A stretch of DNA of 64,000 bases from the NCBI RefSeq assembly GCF_029852145.1, contig NC_079978.1:4092001-4156000 (forward strand), written 5' to 3'. The stretch comes from Microplitis mediator (lineage: Eukaryota > Arthropoda > Insecta > Hymenoptera > Braconidae). The notes under the pieces are model-generated. The model saw only the letters and a program-made list of their open reading frames with translations, did not search any database and was not told the DNA's origin. Numbering within the stretch: position 1 is the first letter of the stretch; every line of letters starts with the position of its first letter. Positions 20,225 through 28,992 of this stretch are shown here, piece by piece. Made by a program: the position numbers and the translations under genes.

Positions 20225-20583
20225 AGCTACCACATCGAGCACTCACAAACATCGACTTGTTAAAATATGCCAAGGCGCTAAAAATTCCTCATTTCCGTGG
20301 TGTATTTATGAGAAATGAGTTACCAAAGTCTGGTCCAAGAAAAAATGAATCAGCAATTGTCAATCTTGATGATAAAAACGGACCTGGTACTCATTGGGTT
20401 GCATACAAGAAAAATGCTAATAAAGTTATTTACTTTGACAGCTTTGGTAATTTACAACCACCACAAGAATTAATGGAATATCTCGATGTTGGTAGCGTAA
20501 AATATAATCACAAAAGATTCCAAAACTTTGATACAATCATATGTGGTCATTTGTGTCTTAAATTTCTCAGGGGACAACTATAA
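20218..20583 (+). CDS. Adenain-type cysteine protease
   Basis: A maturation protease that by family analogy cleaves capsid and core precursors. The adenain features are IPHFRGVFM near the N-terminus, catalytic His in THWVAY, Asp in YFDSFG, and Cys in ICGHLCL near the C-terminus. Length (about 120 residues) is normal for Polinton proteases. The frame is open back to 20122, but the only nearby ATG is inside FRGVFM (about 20310), too late for a whole domain. A TTG lies at 20257. The start given here assumes entry by -1 frameshifting from the phospholipase gene; a non-AUG start is the alternative. The stop overlaps the penton TATA box. Confidence 0.85.
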   Translation, partial: QLKLPHRALTNIDLLKYAKALKIPHFRGVFMRNELPKSGPRKNESAIVNLDDKNGPGTHWVAYKKNANKVIYFDSFGNLQPPQELMEYLDVGSVKYNHKRFQNFDTIICGHLCLKFLRGQL

Positions 20584-20615
20584 ATTAAAGTGACTCAGCT
20601 TGCAGTGTACCAGTC
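20579..20615 (+). promoter_or_regulatory. Core promoter of the penton gene
   Basis: TATAAATT (20579-20586) overlaps the protease stop codon. ACCAGTC about 30 bases downstream could be the initiator and would leave a leader of only about 6 bases before the ATG at 20616. TGACTCA-like sequence at 20590-20596 resembles an AP-1 site. Confidence 0.5.
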
Positions 20616-21434
20616 ATGGCTGAATCATTGACATTGACACTTTCCGGATCCTCTTCCATATTGGAGGCTAATTATTTTCCTCCAATCGAATTATCACCAA
20701 ATAAAAATTATGTTCTTGGACTTGTGGAGCTACTGACATTTAATTCAATACCCAATATTGATGATGGTGCTAATAAATTCTACGTGACATATCCTCTGGA
20801 TAGTATTGACACTAATAGTATCGAAAGCAACAGTATCGATAAGAAGAAAACTAAACGGAATATAGTCATGATTGAGAGGAATGAGGTCTCAGCGAGTAAC
20901 AATATGGATCCTGAACAACTTGACTATGAAAAAGTAATAACAATACCCACTGGAAGTTATGAAATTACAGATATAGAAAAATATATACGTAAATCTTTAC
21001 CAAACCTCAGTATCAATATAAAAGCCAATAATAATGAATTAAAAAGTGAAATAAAGTGTGATAAACCAATAAATTTTATACCTAAAGATTCTATTGGTCA
21101 ACTATTGGGATTTACAAATCGTATTCTTGAACCTCACAAGACCCACTCATCTGATTTACCAGTGGCTATACTTAAAATTAATGCTTTGAGAGTTGAGTGT
21201 AATATCACCACTGGTGCTTATATAAATGGATACAAAAATCATACAATCCATGAATTTTTCCCGAGTGTGCCTCCAGGATATAAGATAGTAGAGGTACCTG
21301 CAAACATCATTTACCTACCAGTCGCTGTACAAGCAATACATAATTTACGGCTTCACATAGTTGATCAGGATGGGAGATTAGTAAATTTTCGACGTGAAAC
21401 TATAACCATAAGACTACATATAAAAAGCTTATGA
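20616..21434 (+). CDS. Penton / minor capsid protein
   Basis: A 272-residue protein opening MAESLTLTLSGSSSILEANYFPPIEL, then YVLGLVELLTFNSIPNI and NKFYV. Later IPTGSYEITDIEKYI and a C-terminal beta-rich part (RLHIVDQDGRLVNFRRETITIRLHI) follow. This N-terminal pattern and the beta-strand-rich make-up match the minor (penton-like, single jelly-roll) capsid protein of Polintons, which forms the five-fold vertices. It lies between the protease and the major capsid protein, as expected for a late cluster. The frame is intact. Confidence 0.82.
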   Translation: MAESLTLTLSGSSSILEANYFPPIELSPNKNYVLGLVELLTFNSIPNIDDGANKFYVTYPLDSIDTNSIESNSIDKKKTKRNIVMIERNEVSASNNMDPEQLDYEKVITIPTGSYEITDIEKYIRKSLPNLSINIKANNNELKSEIKCDKPINFIPKDSIGQLLGFTNRILEPHKTHSSDLPVAILKINALRVECNITTGAYINGYKNHTIHEFFPSVPPGYKIVEVPANIIYLPVAVQAIHNLRLHIVDQDGRLVNFRRETITIRLHIKSL

Positions 21435-21438
21435 AATC

Positions 21439-21600
21439 ATGGGCATTGTATTTAATATTAAAACAGGACACGGTTATAAAAACTTGACACCATGTCCAAA
21501 ACCAATCAGTCATCGACGTCCTCTCAAGGTGTTAACACGTCAAAACGCACAATTCCTAAAAAGTCTTGGATTAAAATTACGTGGAAATTTTCTAAGATAA
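21439..21600 (+). CDS. Tiny conserved-type Polinton protein (53 residues)
   Basis: The ATG lies 4 bases after the penton stop. The product is very basic, with RRPLKVLTRQNAQFLKSLGLKLR as its core. Short proteins ending in an LTxxNxxFLxSLGxxL helix occur next to capsid genes in related elements as I recall, so this is probably real despite its size. The basic helix could act as a DNA- or capsid-binding peptide. Tight spacing suggests a shared late transcript. Confidence 0.6.
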   Translation: MGIVFNIKTGHGYKNLTPCPKPISHRRPLKVLTRQNAQFLKSLGLKLRGNFLR

Positions 21601-21650
21601 AAATTAATTTTTGTGGCCTTAGTTGTATTATTCCATTGCGGAAATCATAG

Positions 21651-21848
21651 ATGGCGAACAATCAGGCAACAAATAATCTCAAGAAATATTTAGAAAGCGA
21701 ACAACGTAGGTACGGTACAGATTTTAAAAACGATAAAGATAATACCAATAAATACACACCAGGAAACTTAAGAGGTCAAAAATACAACGGTCCAGAAAAA
21801 GGCAATAAATACGGTACAATAGGAGATAGTCGTTATAAAAAAAATTAA
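21651..21848 (+). CDS. Small hydrophilic Polinton protein (65 residues)
   Basis: Rich in Asn, Lys, Gly and Tyr (NLKKYLESEQRRYGTDF, then KYNGPEKGNKYGTIGDS) and probably disordered after one short helix. I do not recognise it. It ends 2 bases before the major capsid ATG, so it is either translated from the same mRNA or acts as an upstream frame affecting capsid translation. Confidence 0.5.
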   Translation: MANNQATNNLKKYLESEQRRYGTDFKNDKDNTNKYTPGNLRGQKYNGPEKGNKYGTIGDSRYKKN

Positions 21849-21850
21849 AA

Positions 21851-23086
21851 ATGGCCGAAATATTAAATATTCAACAACCGATAATTTTTGATGAGTCAAT
21901 TGCACACTATGAAGCGCATGCCCATCTTCCATATGCTTCATCAACATTCAACAACAGCGATGAAATCAGAATTGCTGTTCAACATCAAGATCTGTGCTTA
22001 CTTCCGAGTAAAAGTACATTACATATTTATGGAAAATTAACCAAGGCTGATGGAACAGCTGTTAGTGCAACTACACAAATGGTCAGCATGGCAGTTTGTC
22101 ATATGTTTGAAGAAATACGCTATGAACTCAATGCTGTCGAGATTGATCGAAACAAAAATGTTGGCATCACGAGTCTCATGAAAGGATACGCATCTCTGAG
22201 TCCTGCACAACAAAATACACTGGAAAATGCCGGATGGATTATAGCTGGAAATGTTAACAAATTGCACAATGACCATGGCTACTTTGATGTATCTGTACCC
22301 CTGAGTCTTCTACTTGGATTTGCTGAAGATTACCAAAAAGTTATCATTAACGCTAAACATGAACTTATCTTAATACGATCAAATGCTGATTTGAATGCCT
22401 ACGTTGTAGCTGCACCAGCTGCTGGGGCTAATCCTGAAGCTGTTAAAATAACTTTGCAAAAAATCGAGTGGATTGTACCGTATGTGACTATGTCAGACAA
22501 ACAAAAAATTCAAGTGTTGAATTTTATCACAAATGATCCAGCTATATCAATCAGTTTTCGTGCTTGGGAGTTGTATGAATATCCATTGTTACCGAATACT
22601 TCAAAACACATTTGGACAGTCAAAACATCAACGCAACTTGAGAAGCCTCGATTTGTAATCCTAGGATTCCAGACTGAAAGAAAAAATGATGCTACTAAAA
22701 ATGCCAGCGAGTTTGATCATTGTGATATCAGAGATATAAAATTATTTTTAAACTCTCAGAGTTATCCTTATGGGAACTTAAATCTAAATATTGCTAATAA
22801 TCAGTATGCCTTACTGTATGATATGTACATTAATTTTCAAATCAGTTATTACGGTAAAGAACCTGAACCACTGCTGATGAAAAAACAATTCCTTGAAAAA
22901 GCACCATTGTACATTATTGACTGTTCGAAACAAAACGAATCGATTAAATCGGGGCCAGTGGATATACGGCTGGAATTTGAATCGGTAAATCAGTTTCCCA
23001 ACCAGACAGCAGCTTACTGTTTAATTATTCACGATCGAATTATAGAGTATAATCCCATAAGCAGCAGTGTTAGAAAACTAATATGA
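21851..23086 (+). CDS. Major capsid protein (double jelly-roll, hexon-like)
   Basis: A 411-residue protein starting MAEILNIQQPIIFDESIAHYE. It has strand-rich segments typical of Polinton capsid proteins, such as LLPSKSTLHIYGKL, FEEIRYELNAVEID and KGYASLSPAQQN. The second half has QKIEWIVPYVTMSD, WTVKTSTQLEKPRFVILGFQT, then a loop with DIRDIKLFLNSQSYPY, and FLEKAPLYIIDCSKQNE. It would form the trimeric capsomers of the icosahedral shell. At 411 residues it is on the short side for the group. The best evidence is these sequence patterns and the gene order penton, small ORFs, capsid. Confidence 0.85.
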   Translation: MAEILNIQQPIIFDESIAHYEAHAHLPYASSTFNNSDEIRIAVQHQDLCLLPSKSTLHIYGKLTKADGTAVSATTQMVSMAVCHMFEEIRYELNAVEIDRNKNVGITSLMKGYASLSPAQQNTLENAGWIIAGNVNKLHNDHGYFDVSVPLSLLLGFAEDYQKVIINAKHELILIRSNADLNAYVVAAPAAGANPEAVKITLQKIEWIVPYVTMSDKQKIQVLNFITNDPAISISFRAWELYEYPLLPNTSKHIWTVKTSTQLEKPRFVILGFQTERKNDATKNASEFDHCDIRDIKLFLNSQSYPYGNLNLNIANNQYALLYDMYINFQISYYGKEPEPLLMKKQFLEKAPLYIIDCSKQNESIKSGPVDIRLEFESVNQFPNQTAAYCLIIHDRIIEYNPISSSVRKLI

Positions 23087-23199
23087 TGTTAATTCAATTT
23101 AATCCAACACCCACTATATGTATGTGTGAAGTTTGACATCCAGACAAGTGTAATCGAACCTGTATTATTATTAAAAAAAAACTATATGTGATTAAGAAT

Positions 23200-23253
23200 A
23201 ATAAATAAAAAAAACTTGATTTGTAAACAAAAAAATGTTTTTATTCATTTATT
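23200..23253. terminator. Convergent poly(A) signals of capsid and right exonuclease-like genes
   Basis: Overlapping AATAAA copies at 23200-23209 (plus strand) and TTTATT, which is AATAAA on the minus strand, at 23240-23245 and 23248-23253. Confidence 0.55.
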
Positions 23254-23278
23254 TCTCTTTAACCCTAATTAAAATAAG

Positions 23279-24085
23279 TTAGGATAATAAGAAATCATCA
23301 AAGTTAAAATCAGAATTACATTGATAACAATCCTTCTTGTATGGATATGGACCCTCCAACGTATCGTCACTCAGTGTACTGTAGTGATCGATGCATCTTG
23401 TGTATCCGATGAACCTTGAATCTGTTTGCATGTGTAGAGGAAGTTTTGACCAAGCACTGTTGATTTCTTCTTTTGTAAATTGTAGAATAAACTTTTCGTC
23501 CAAGCATGCTATGTCTTGTGGAGCCATTTTCAACAATGACTGCAACTGATAGAATAGCTGCAGTGACTTCTTCAGCGACGGAAATAGACCCCAGTAGTGG
23601 AGAAACCAACGTTTCATCTTCTGTACTGTTTCGAAGGCACATGCGTAGTTAAACTTTTTTGTGTGTTTCTCCTTGAGATGGCAGTATTGTGAAAAATCAT
23701 AATCTTCCACTCGCTGGACAAATCTCATTTTACTCAGGTCAATAACTTCGACTGATTTATCAATCATAGATTCAAGCCATCCCTGCTTCTCCTTACCCAA
23801 AACATAGGCATATGTGGTACCTTGAAGGGTCTTCAACAGCATTTCCTTGATGTCTGAATATGGATAAGTACCATAGTTCCAACTGATGCCATGATTTCGC
23901 TGCCAGAAATCTTTGCTTTCCAATACAAACACTTCATCTTGATATTTAACCGGTGGCTCAAACATAGCTTGCCCAGCACCAATCAAAAAACTTTCTTCAC
24001 CACCCAGAGGAACTGTGGCAAGCTCTTTCACCACGAAAGCATCATCTAGCGTGTAGAATCCCTCGAAGTCAACGAAAATCTCCAT
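23279..24085 (-). CDS. Exonuclease-like Polinton protein, right paralogue
   Basis: A 268-residue homologue of the protein at 11136-11921. It starts MEIFVDFEGF, keeping the D6-x-E8 pair that the left copy has lost, followed by FVVKELATV. The middle has AYVLGKEKQGWL and YACAFETVQKMKRWF. The C-terminal half has PSLKKSLQLFYQL, KLPLHMQ, GYTRCIDHY and a CYQC pair that may bind zinc. The DxE start and alternating strands suggest a DEDD/RNase H-like nuclease, which I infer and cannot confirm. It faces away from the right terminal repeat, with its own TATA-initiator promoter and the CRE-like cluster upstream. Confidence 0.75.
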   Translation of the reverse strand: MEIFVDFEGFYTLDDAFVVKELATVPLGGEESFLIGAGQAMFEPPVKYQDEVFVLESKDFWQRNHGISWNYGTYPYSDIKEMLLKTLQGTTYAYVLGKEKQGWLESMIDKSVEVIDLSKMRFVQRVEDYDFSQYCHLKEKHTKKFNYACAFETVQKMKRWFLHYWGLFPSLKKSLQLFYQLQSLLKMAPQDIACLDEKFILQFTKEEINSAWSKLPLHMQTDSRFIGYTRCIDHYSTLSDDTLEGPYPYKKDCYQCNSDFNFDDFLLS

Positions 24086-24124
24086 AATTAACTGTCACTT
24101 TACGAATTTCACAGACTCCAAATT

Positions 24125-24164
24125 AATACTGAATGGCCGGCACAATTCTGCGTGTGGCTTTATA
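24125..24164 (-). promoter_or_regulatory. TATA plus initiator of the right exonuclease-like gene
   Basis: On the minus strand TATAAAG (about 24164-24158) is followed about 31 bases later by TTCAGTATT (24133-24125). The ATG is 40 bases further. Confidence 0.6.
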
Positions 24165-24187
24165 CATTTATCCCTACTATGCTGAAA

Positions 24188-24340
24188 TGACGTCACAGAG
24201 GGAAAGTATTGCGTCATCCTACATTAACTGCGCAGTAGATGACGTCATATTCTCAGAAACTGCGCAGAAAATGACGCACTGAAAATCCAGAAAGTTCGTA
24301 ATTGCATCATCAAACAGAAACTGCGCAATAGATGACGCAT
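24188..24340. promoter_or_regulatory. CRE-like motif cluster upstream of the right exonuclease-like gene
   Basis: TGACGTCA at 24188-24195 is followed by three ACTGCGCA(G/A)-N-GATGACG-type units (about 24225, 24258 and 24319) and two TGCGTCAT/TGCATCAT cores. It matches the cluster at 12031-12165. Confidence 0.6.
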
Positions 24341-24462
24341 TCAAGAAAATATTAGCTCAACAAGTAGGAATGAGCTCAACTAGGGGGGTTGGAAGCTCGG
24401 GTATACATAAGTTCAAAACACCGATCCTACATTACCGACCGCCAATAACTGCATAACATATT

Positions 24463-24510
24463 AGCATCAAATGGATGTCAACAAGGTCCTAGATAAGCTC
24501 AAATAGATAA
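24463..24510 (-). repeat. Subterminal duplication inside the right end
   Basis: On the minus strand GAGCTTATCTAGGACCTTG...GATGCTAAT repeats the inner part of the right terminal repeat (24523-24580). The left end has only one copy, so the two ends are not symmetric inside the terminal repeats. A third, weaker TACCGACCG...TGTAGGAT module lies at about 24424-24442. Confidence 0.65.
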
Positions 24511-24522
24511 CAATTAGCGCCA

Positions 24523-24721
24523 AATGTTCCACAATTAGCATCAAACGAATGTCAACAAGGCCCCAGATAAGCTCGAAAGTGATGTCGGTAAAACAGACCC
24601 ATCTACATTATCGACCGCAAGTACTAGCCTAGGTAAAACAGTTTAACATAAACACGAACCCGAGGTCGGTAAAGCAGATCTCTATATTATCGGGGAGCAG
24701 AACTCCCCCTGTTTATCTACT
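24523..24721 (-). repeat. Right terminal inverted repeat of the Polinton
   Basis: Reverse complement of 7305-7503 with few substitutions. It ends in CT, the complement of the AG start, directly before CATATA. Confidence 0.93.
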
Positions 24722-24727
24722 CATATA
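24722..24727. repeat. Target-site duplication, right copy (CATATA)
   Basis: Exact copy of 7299-7304. Confidence 0.9.
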
Positions 24728-27700
24728 TTATACTACATCTACGTGGGTATTTGTGTAGATATGTGTATAAAATCCAATTGTATGCAGACTTTTGTGTGAA
24801 TCCATGTGGGTGTATAAAAGCTTGCAATACGAACCCAATATTCTCTACCAACTGTGACAACTTGTATCACTCTGTGACGTATGGCCGAGGGTTTACGTTA
24901 TTGACGCTATTTATTTGTTCAACCGTATATAAATTTTTTGCACTCCACGAAATGTTTTATTCCTTTTTTCGACATTTAACATTACTTCACTGTGTCGGAA
25001 AATGTACAGATAATGTTTTATTGATGTTATTTTTTTCGTGACGCACGTCAATAATAATTCGATTTTCAAAAGCTCGATGACAAAACAGAAAAAAACAATG
25101 AACCCTTAATGAAAACATTTTTTTTTTTTTTTTATTAAATTGACTTTCTCCGAGGATCAAATTTTTTAGATGCTTTCCAATTAATGGAGCTGCTTTTTTA
25201 TTGTAACAGTACTTTTTCATTGTATATATATTAAGTACAGGAATAGAACATAAAATTCTTTGATTACCTCTTTTTTTCTTTATTCGCGAATCTTTTGACT
25301 TAAATAACCTAATACTAAAAAATATATTAAATTCTCAAGGTAAATAATTAATTTAATTATTTTTGAGCTTTTCAATTGCAAAAATTGCGATCAAACGTTT
25401 CGAGTGACTTTTTATAGTTATGCAGTAAAAAATTTCTCTTATAAATTTTTTATAAATTACAAAAAAAAAGTAGCAGTCACAGCGGCTAAGATCACATATT
25501 TTAAAACATCAATGGGTTGTCATAAGCTGAGATTAATTTTTTAAATTAATTGTGACAAAAAAAAAATAATTATGTCAAACAAATTAATTAAGAAAATCAA
25601 AAAATTTTCGTGTTATGAGTAATTAATTATCACAGTGAGGTTTTTAATTCTCAACTCAAATAACTTTTTCATTCAATTAACGCTTGGCAACTTCCAGACA
25701 ATGCCTTATCACGAATTCTTATTTTATTAACAGAATAAATCTACTTTAAATGATATTATTCAGCTTTGCTTCGTCACTGGAAAATGTATAAATAATTATT
25801 TTCGAGATGGAGGTTCTCTAAATTATTGTTAATTGGCTTAAACATTTAATCCTAATGCATGTATATCTTTGACGTAAATTTTTCGATTTTTTTTTTTTAA
25901 GTTCCTACTTTCATTATATTTATTATAATTTAACGAAAATAATTTCAATGGTGATATTCAATAGGGATCTATTTCTATCCAATAGAAATCTAAAGCTTCA
26001 TAAAAAAAAAAAAAAAAAATCACATTGAATTATTGAGTTCTTCAAAAAATATCATATTTACACACGTACATCTATATGAACAGACCATCTGACCTCATCG
26101 AAATTTAAAATTTAATTGGACTTTGTATGATTATTTTTTCAGCAATAGTATAATTTTCGGAAAGAAAATTATAACTAATATAGATTTTAAAAAATAAAAT
26201 TCTTTTATTGGGTAAGATGAGTTTAGATGAATTTGTCGATGCAAAAGCTAAACAAATAACGAAAGTTAGCGACAAAGCTGATCAAAAGTGCATTAATTAG
26301 ACAAGCTCATAAGTTTATGTATGTATTTTATGCAGAGAAAAAGGTCGAGCGTTTGGGGATAAACTCTATTACGAGTCAGCGATCACTCGTTAGTTTGTTC
26401 ATTATAATTGAGAGAAAGTTAAATGGAAAATGTCAAGCATCCGCGATAATGGTATAAAGGTTTTACGAGGATGGCAGGAAATAGTACAGCGAAATTAGTT
26501 TGAAAACTGTGACTCTCTGTGCGTCTGTATTTATATACATATATAGTATATATGTATATTTATATAGAACGCCACCCAACGCCGGCAACTTATACTTCTC
26601 AATCGTAACGTACTTTACGCCAGGAATGTGTGTATAGGTACACGTTTTACCAGGTTTCCAATTGCACGACTCGCGCTCCCATGATTCACTTCCATAGGTC
26701 TGCAGTTTCATCGTACCTCCAGAGATTTATCATCGTGTACTTTTTTTTTTATTATTATTTTTCGATTTATTTTATTTTTATTTTTTTATTAGTTTTCCTA
26801 CCGCAGAATTGGATTGCGGTTCGGACACAAAAAATGAAGTAAAAAAAATGCCGAAATAAAAAAAAAAAAATAATAAAATTTGTGCGGACTGTGTGACACC
26901 TGGGTCATTTCTTTGCCAAGCGGGCTTTCTCAACAATTGAAAAATGAAACAACCACCAGTAGACAATATATTACAACAACAATAACAGCAGCAATAAACT
27001 AACGTGTGTTATATATAATAAAGTTAAGTTCATATTCGGAATTATTTAACGAGTAGTTTTTCACGATTTTTTTTTTGTTTTATTATTTTTATTTTTATTA
27101 TAAGTTTAAAAAGTCACGGAACGAAAAATATACATAAATATATTCACGACTGTTTTATTAAATTGAGCGACTAACAGCCGCGTGACCGAGTTTTTAAACT
27201 CGCAAGCTCATTCGCGTACCTACTGCCTACTGGTGGAATTGATGTGTGTGTGCGAATGAACATCCGAGAATAACCCCGAGCAGAAATACTTTATTATATA
27301 CGTATAATACAGGATTAAAGTACAGTAGTAACAACGAGAATTTAAAAATAAGAAGGGCGACTTAATGTCTGACATTTTTACTCAACGAGAATTCAAGTAT
27401 CCGTAGCAATAATAAATTTTAATTAAGCTTTACATTTTTACCATCACTTAGATAAATTAAAAAAATATACATAATTTATCATTTTTTAATTTTAATTAAG
27501 AAATATATTTTTTTTATTTACTCAATTCCGTAAAAAGTTACTTCGGCTTAGAATTTTACGGAAGTAATATTTATTTTTATTCATTAAGTAATTATATAAA
27601 AAATTTTTTTACCGAAAAGAAGCTAACGATTTCTGCTCTTAAAATTTCATAGCTTAATTAAAATGTCAATCTGTTCATTAAAAATACATGCAACCTTTTG

Positions 27701-28067
27701 ACAATTAATTTATTCATAATTTATAAAATCGAAACGGATAATAAATTTAATTGAACTAATTACACGTCATTAAAAAATACCATTCGTATATTGCTTTGAA
27801 ATATTTACATTAAAAATCATTTAATTTTCTTCGGATATAATAAATTCTCATTACGTAGATTTAATTATTGAATGATTAAATGCCGTGCAAATTTATCCAG
27901 GTGAATGTAGCTACGAATTTGTCACTTTGAAATTGGAGTTCCTCAGGTTTATAATTAAATTCCTATTTTATACTCAGGTCTTATTGAAAATTAATTTTTT
28001 TTCTTTTTTTATCATCCCATCTACTTGACGTCGTTTCATAAAAATTTAATATTTGGAGACTATTTTA
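24728..28067. other. Noncoding host DNA right of the Polinton
   Basis: AT-rich with many homopolymer runs (for example about 25120 and 26000). No supported gene, splice-flanked frame or RNA gene was seen. Confidence 0.5.
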
Positions 28068-28990
28068 CACGGAAAAAAATTTTTTTTCAAAATTACCGTT
28101 AAATTCACTGTAACCGTGGGACATAATGCGGCACTTTTATTTACTACCATTTTTGAAATAAAAATTACGAAAAAATTTATTTATTTCATGGGAGACTTCA
28201 TAAAATTAACCGAAAACCGAATAAAATTTACAGTAGACTACGGTAAAATTTGTTGAAAAAAAGTTGAAAATTATCTCACTTACTGACAAATGATTAGATC
28301 GTGCCATTTGTCCCCCGATTACAGTGAATATAACGGTAATTTTTAACGAAAATCTCCCGAGTCGAAATATTAGACGTAAATTGAACGTTTTCAACGTTTC
28401 AAATGTAAATTGAACGTTTTGGACATTAAAAACTCAATTTGACAGCTTTCAACGTAGATTGGAGTATCATAAATCAAAAACGTAATTAAAACCTATTTAG
28501 ACTTACAATAAGTCTATATTATAAGTATACAACAATAAACAATAAGAAAACATAAGCATACCGAAAAATTTTTTTCATCGATATTGTACTCCTGGATTAT
28601 AATCACGTCAATTCCGTAAAATTTTGTCGTCCACCTCTCTGGCTCTTAAATAAAAAATTCGTATTTTGAAAAAAAATTTTTTTCAATTTTATACTTCTAT
28701 CTTTAACACTATATATTTATACCTGTTCATATATTATGATATCAAGGTTATGAAAATTGTAATTACAAATATTGAAATAAATTAATTAATGTTATCATTA
28801 AACTAAAATCATAACTTATGAAATTACCAATTTTTTAAGAACCAAAATACAAAACAATCGTTCAATTTACTTTCAAAACGTGTTAAAAACGTTCACTTTA
28901 CGTTTAAAACATTAAGAACGTTCAATTTACGTTTGAAACGTTAAGAACGTTCAACTTACGTCTAATATTTCGACTCGGGCTCTTTCCGTG
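28068..28990. mobile_element. Non-autonomous element with CACGGAAA ends, composite
   Basis: CACGGAAA at the left and TTTCCGTG at the right are each flanked by TA. Inside, an approximately 34-bp arm at 28356 (CCCGAGTCGAAATATTAGAC...) returns inverted at 28946-28979, so a second inverted-repeat unit of about 620 bp appears nested. AACGTT(C/T)AA(T/C)TTACGT motifs are iterated along both inner arms. No coding capacity. Confidence 0.55.
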
Positions 28991-28992
28991 TA

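Larger units (their letters stand above)
7305..24721. mobile_element. Complete Polinton/Maverick (adintovirus-like) element
   Basis: A 17,417-bp insertion bounded by about 199-bp inverted repeats, AG/CT termini and a 6-bp CATATA duplication. It encodes the Polinton hallmark set: DNA polymerase B, chromodomain integrase, adenain-type cysteine protease, A32/FtsK-type packaging ATPase, penton and major capsid protein. It also has a phospholipase A2 protein, a fibre-like protein and several small or uncharacterised proteins. All genes are open except the integrase, which has one in-frame stop, and the protease, which lacks its own well-placed ATG and lies in the -1 frame of the gene before it. 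The near-identical terminal repeats and intact genes suggest a recent insertion. Confidence 0.95.
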
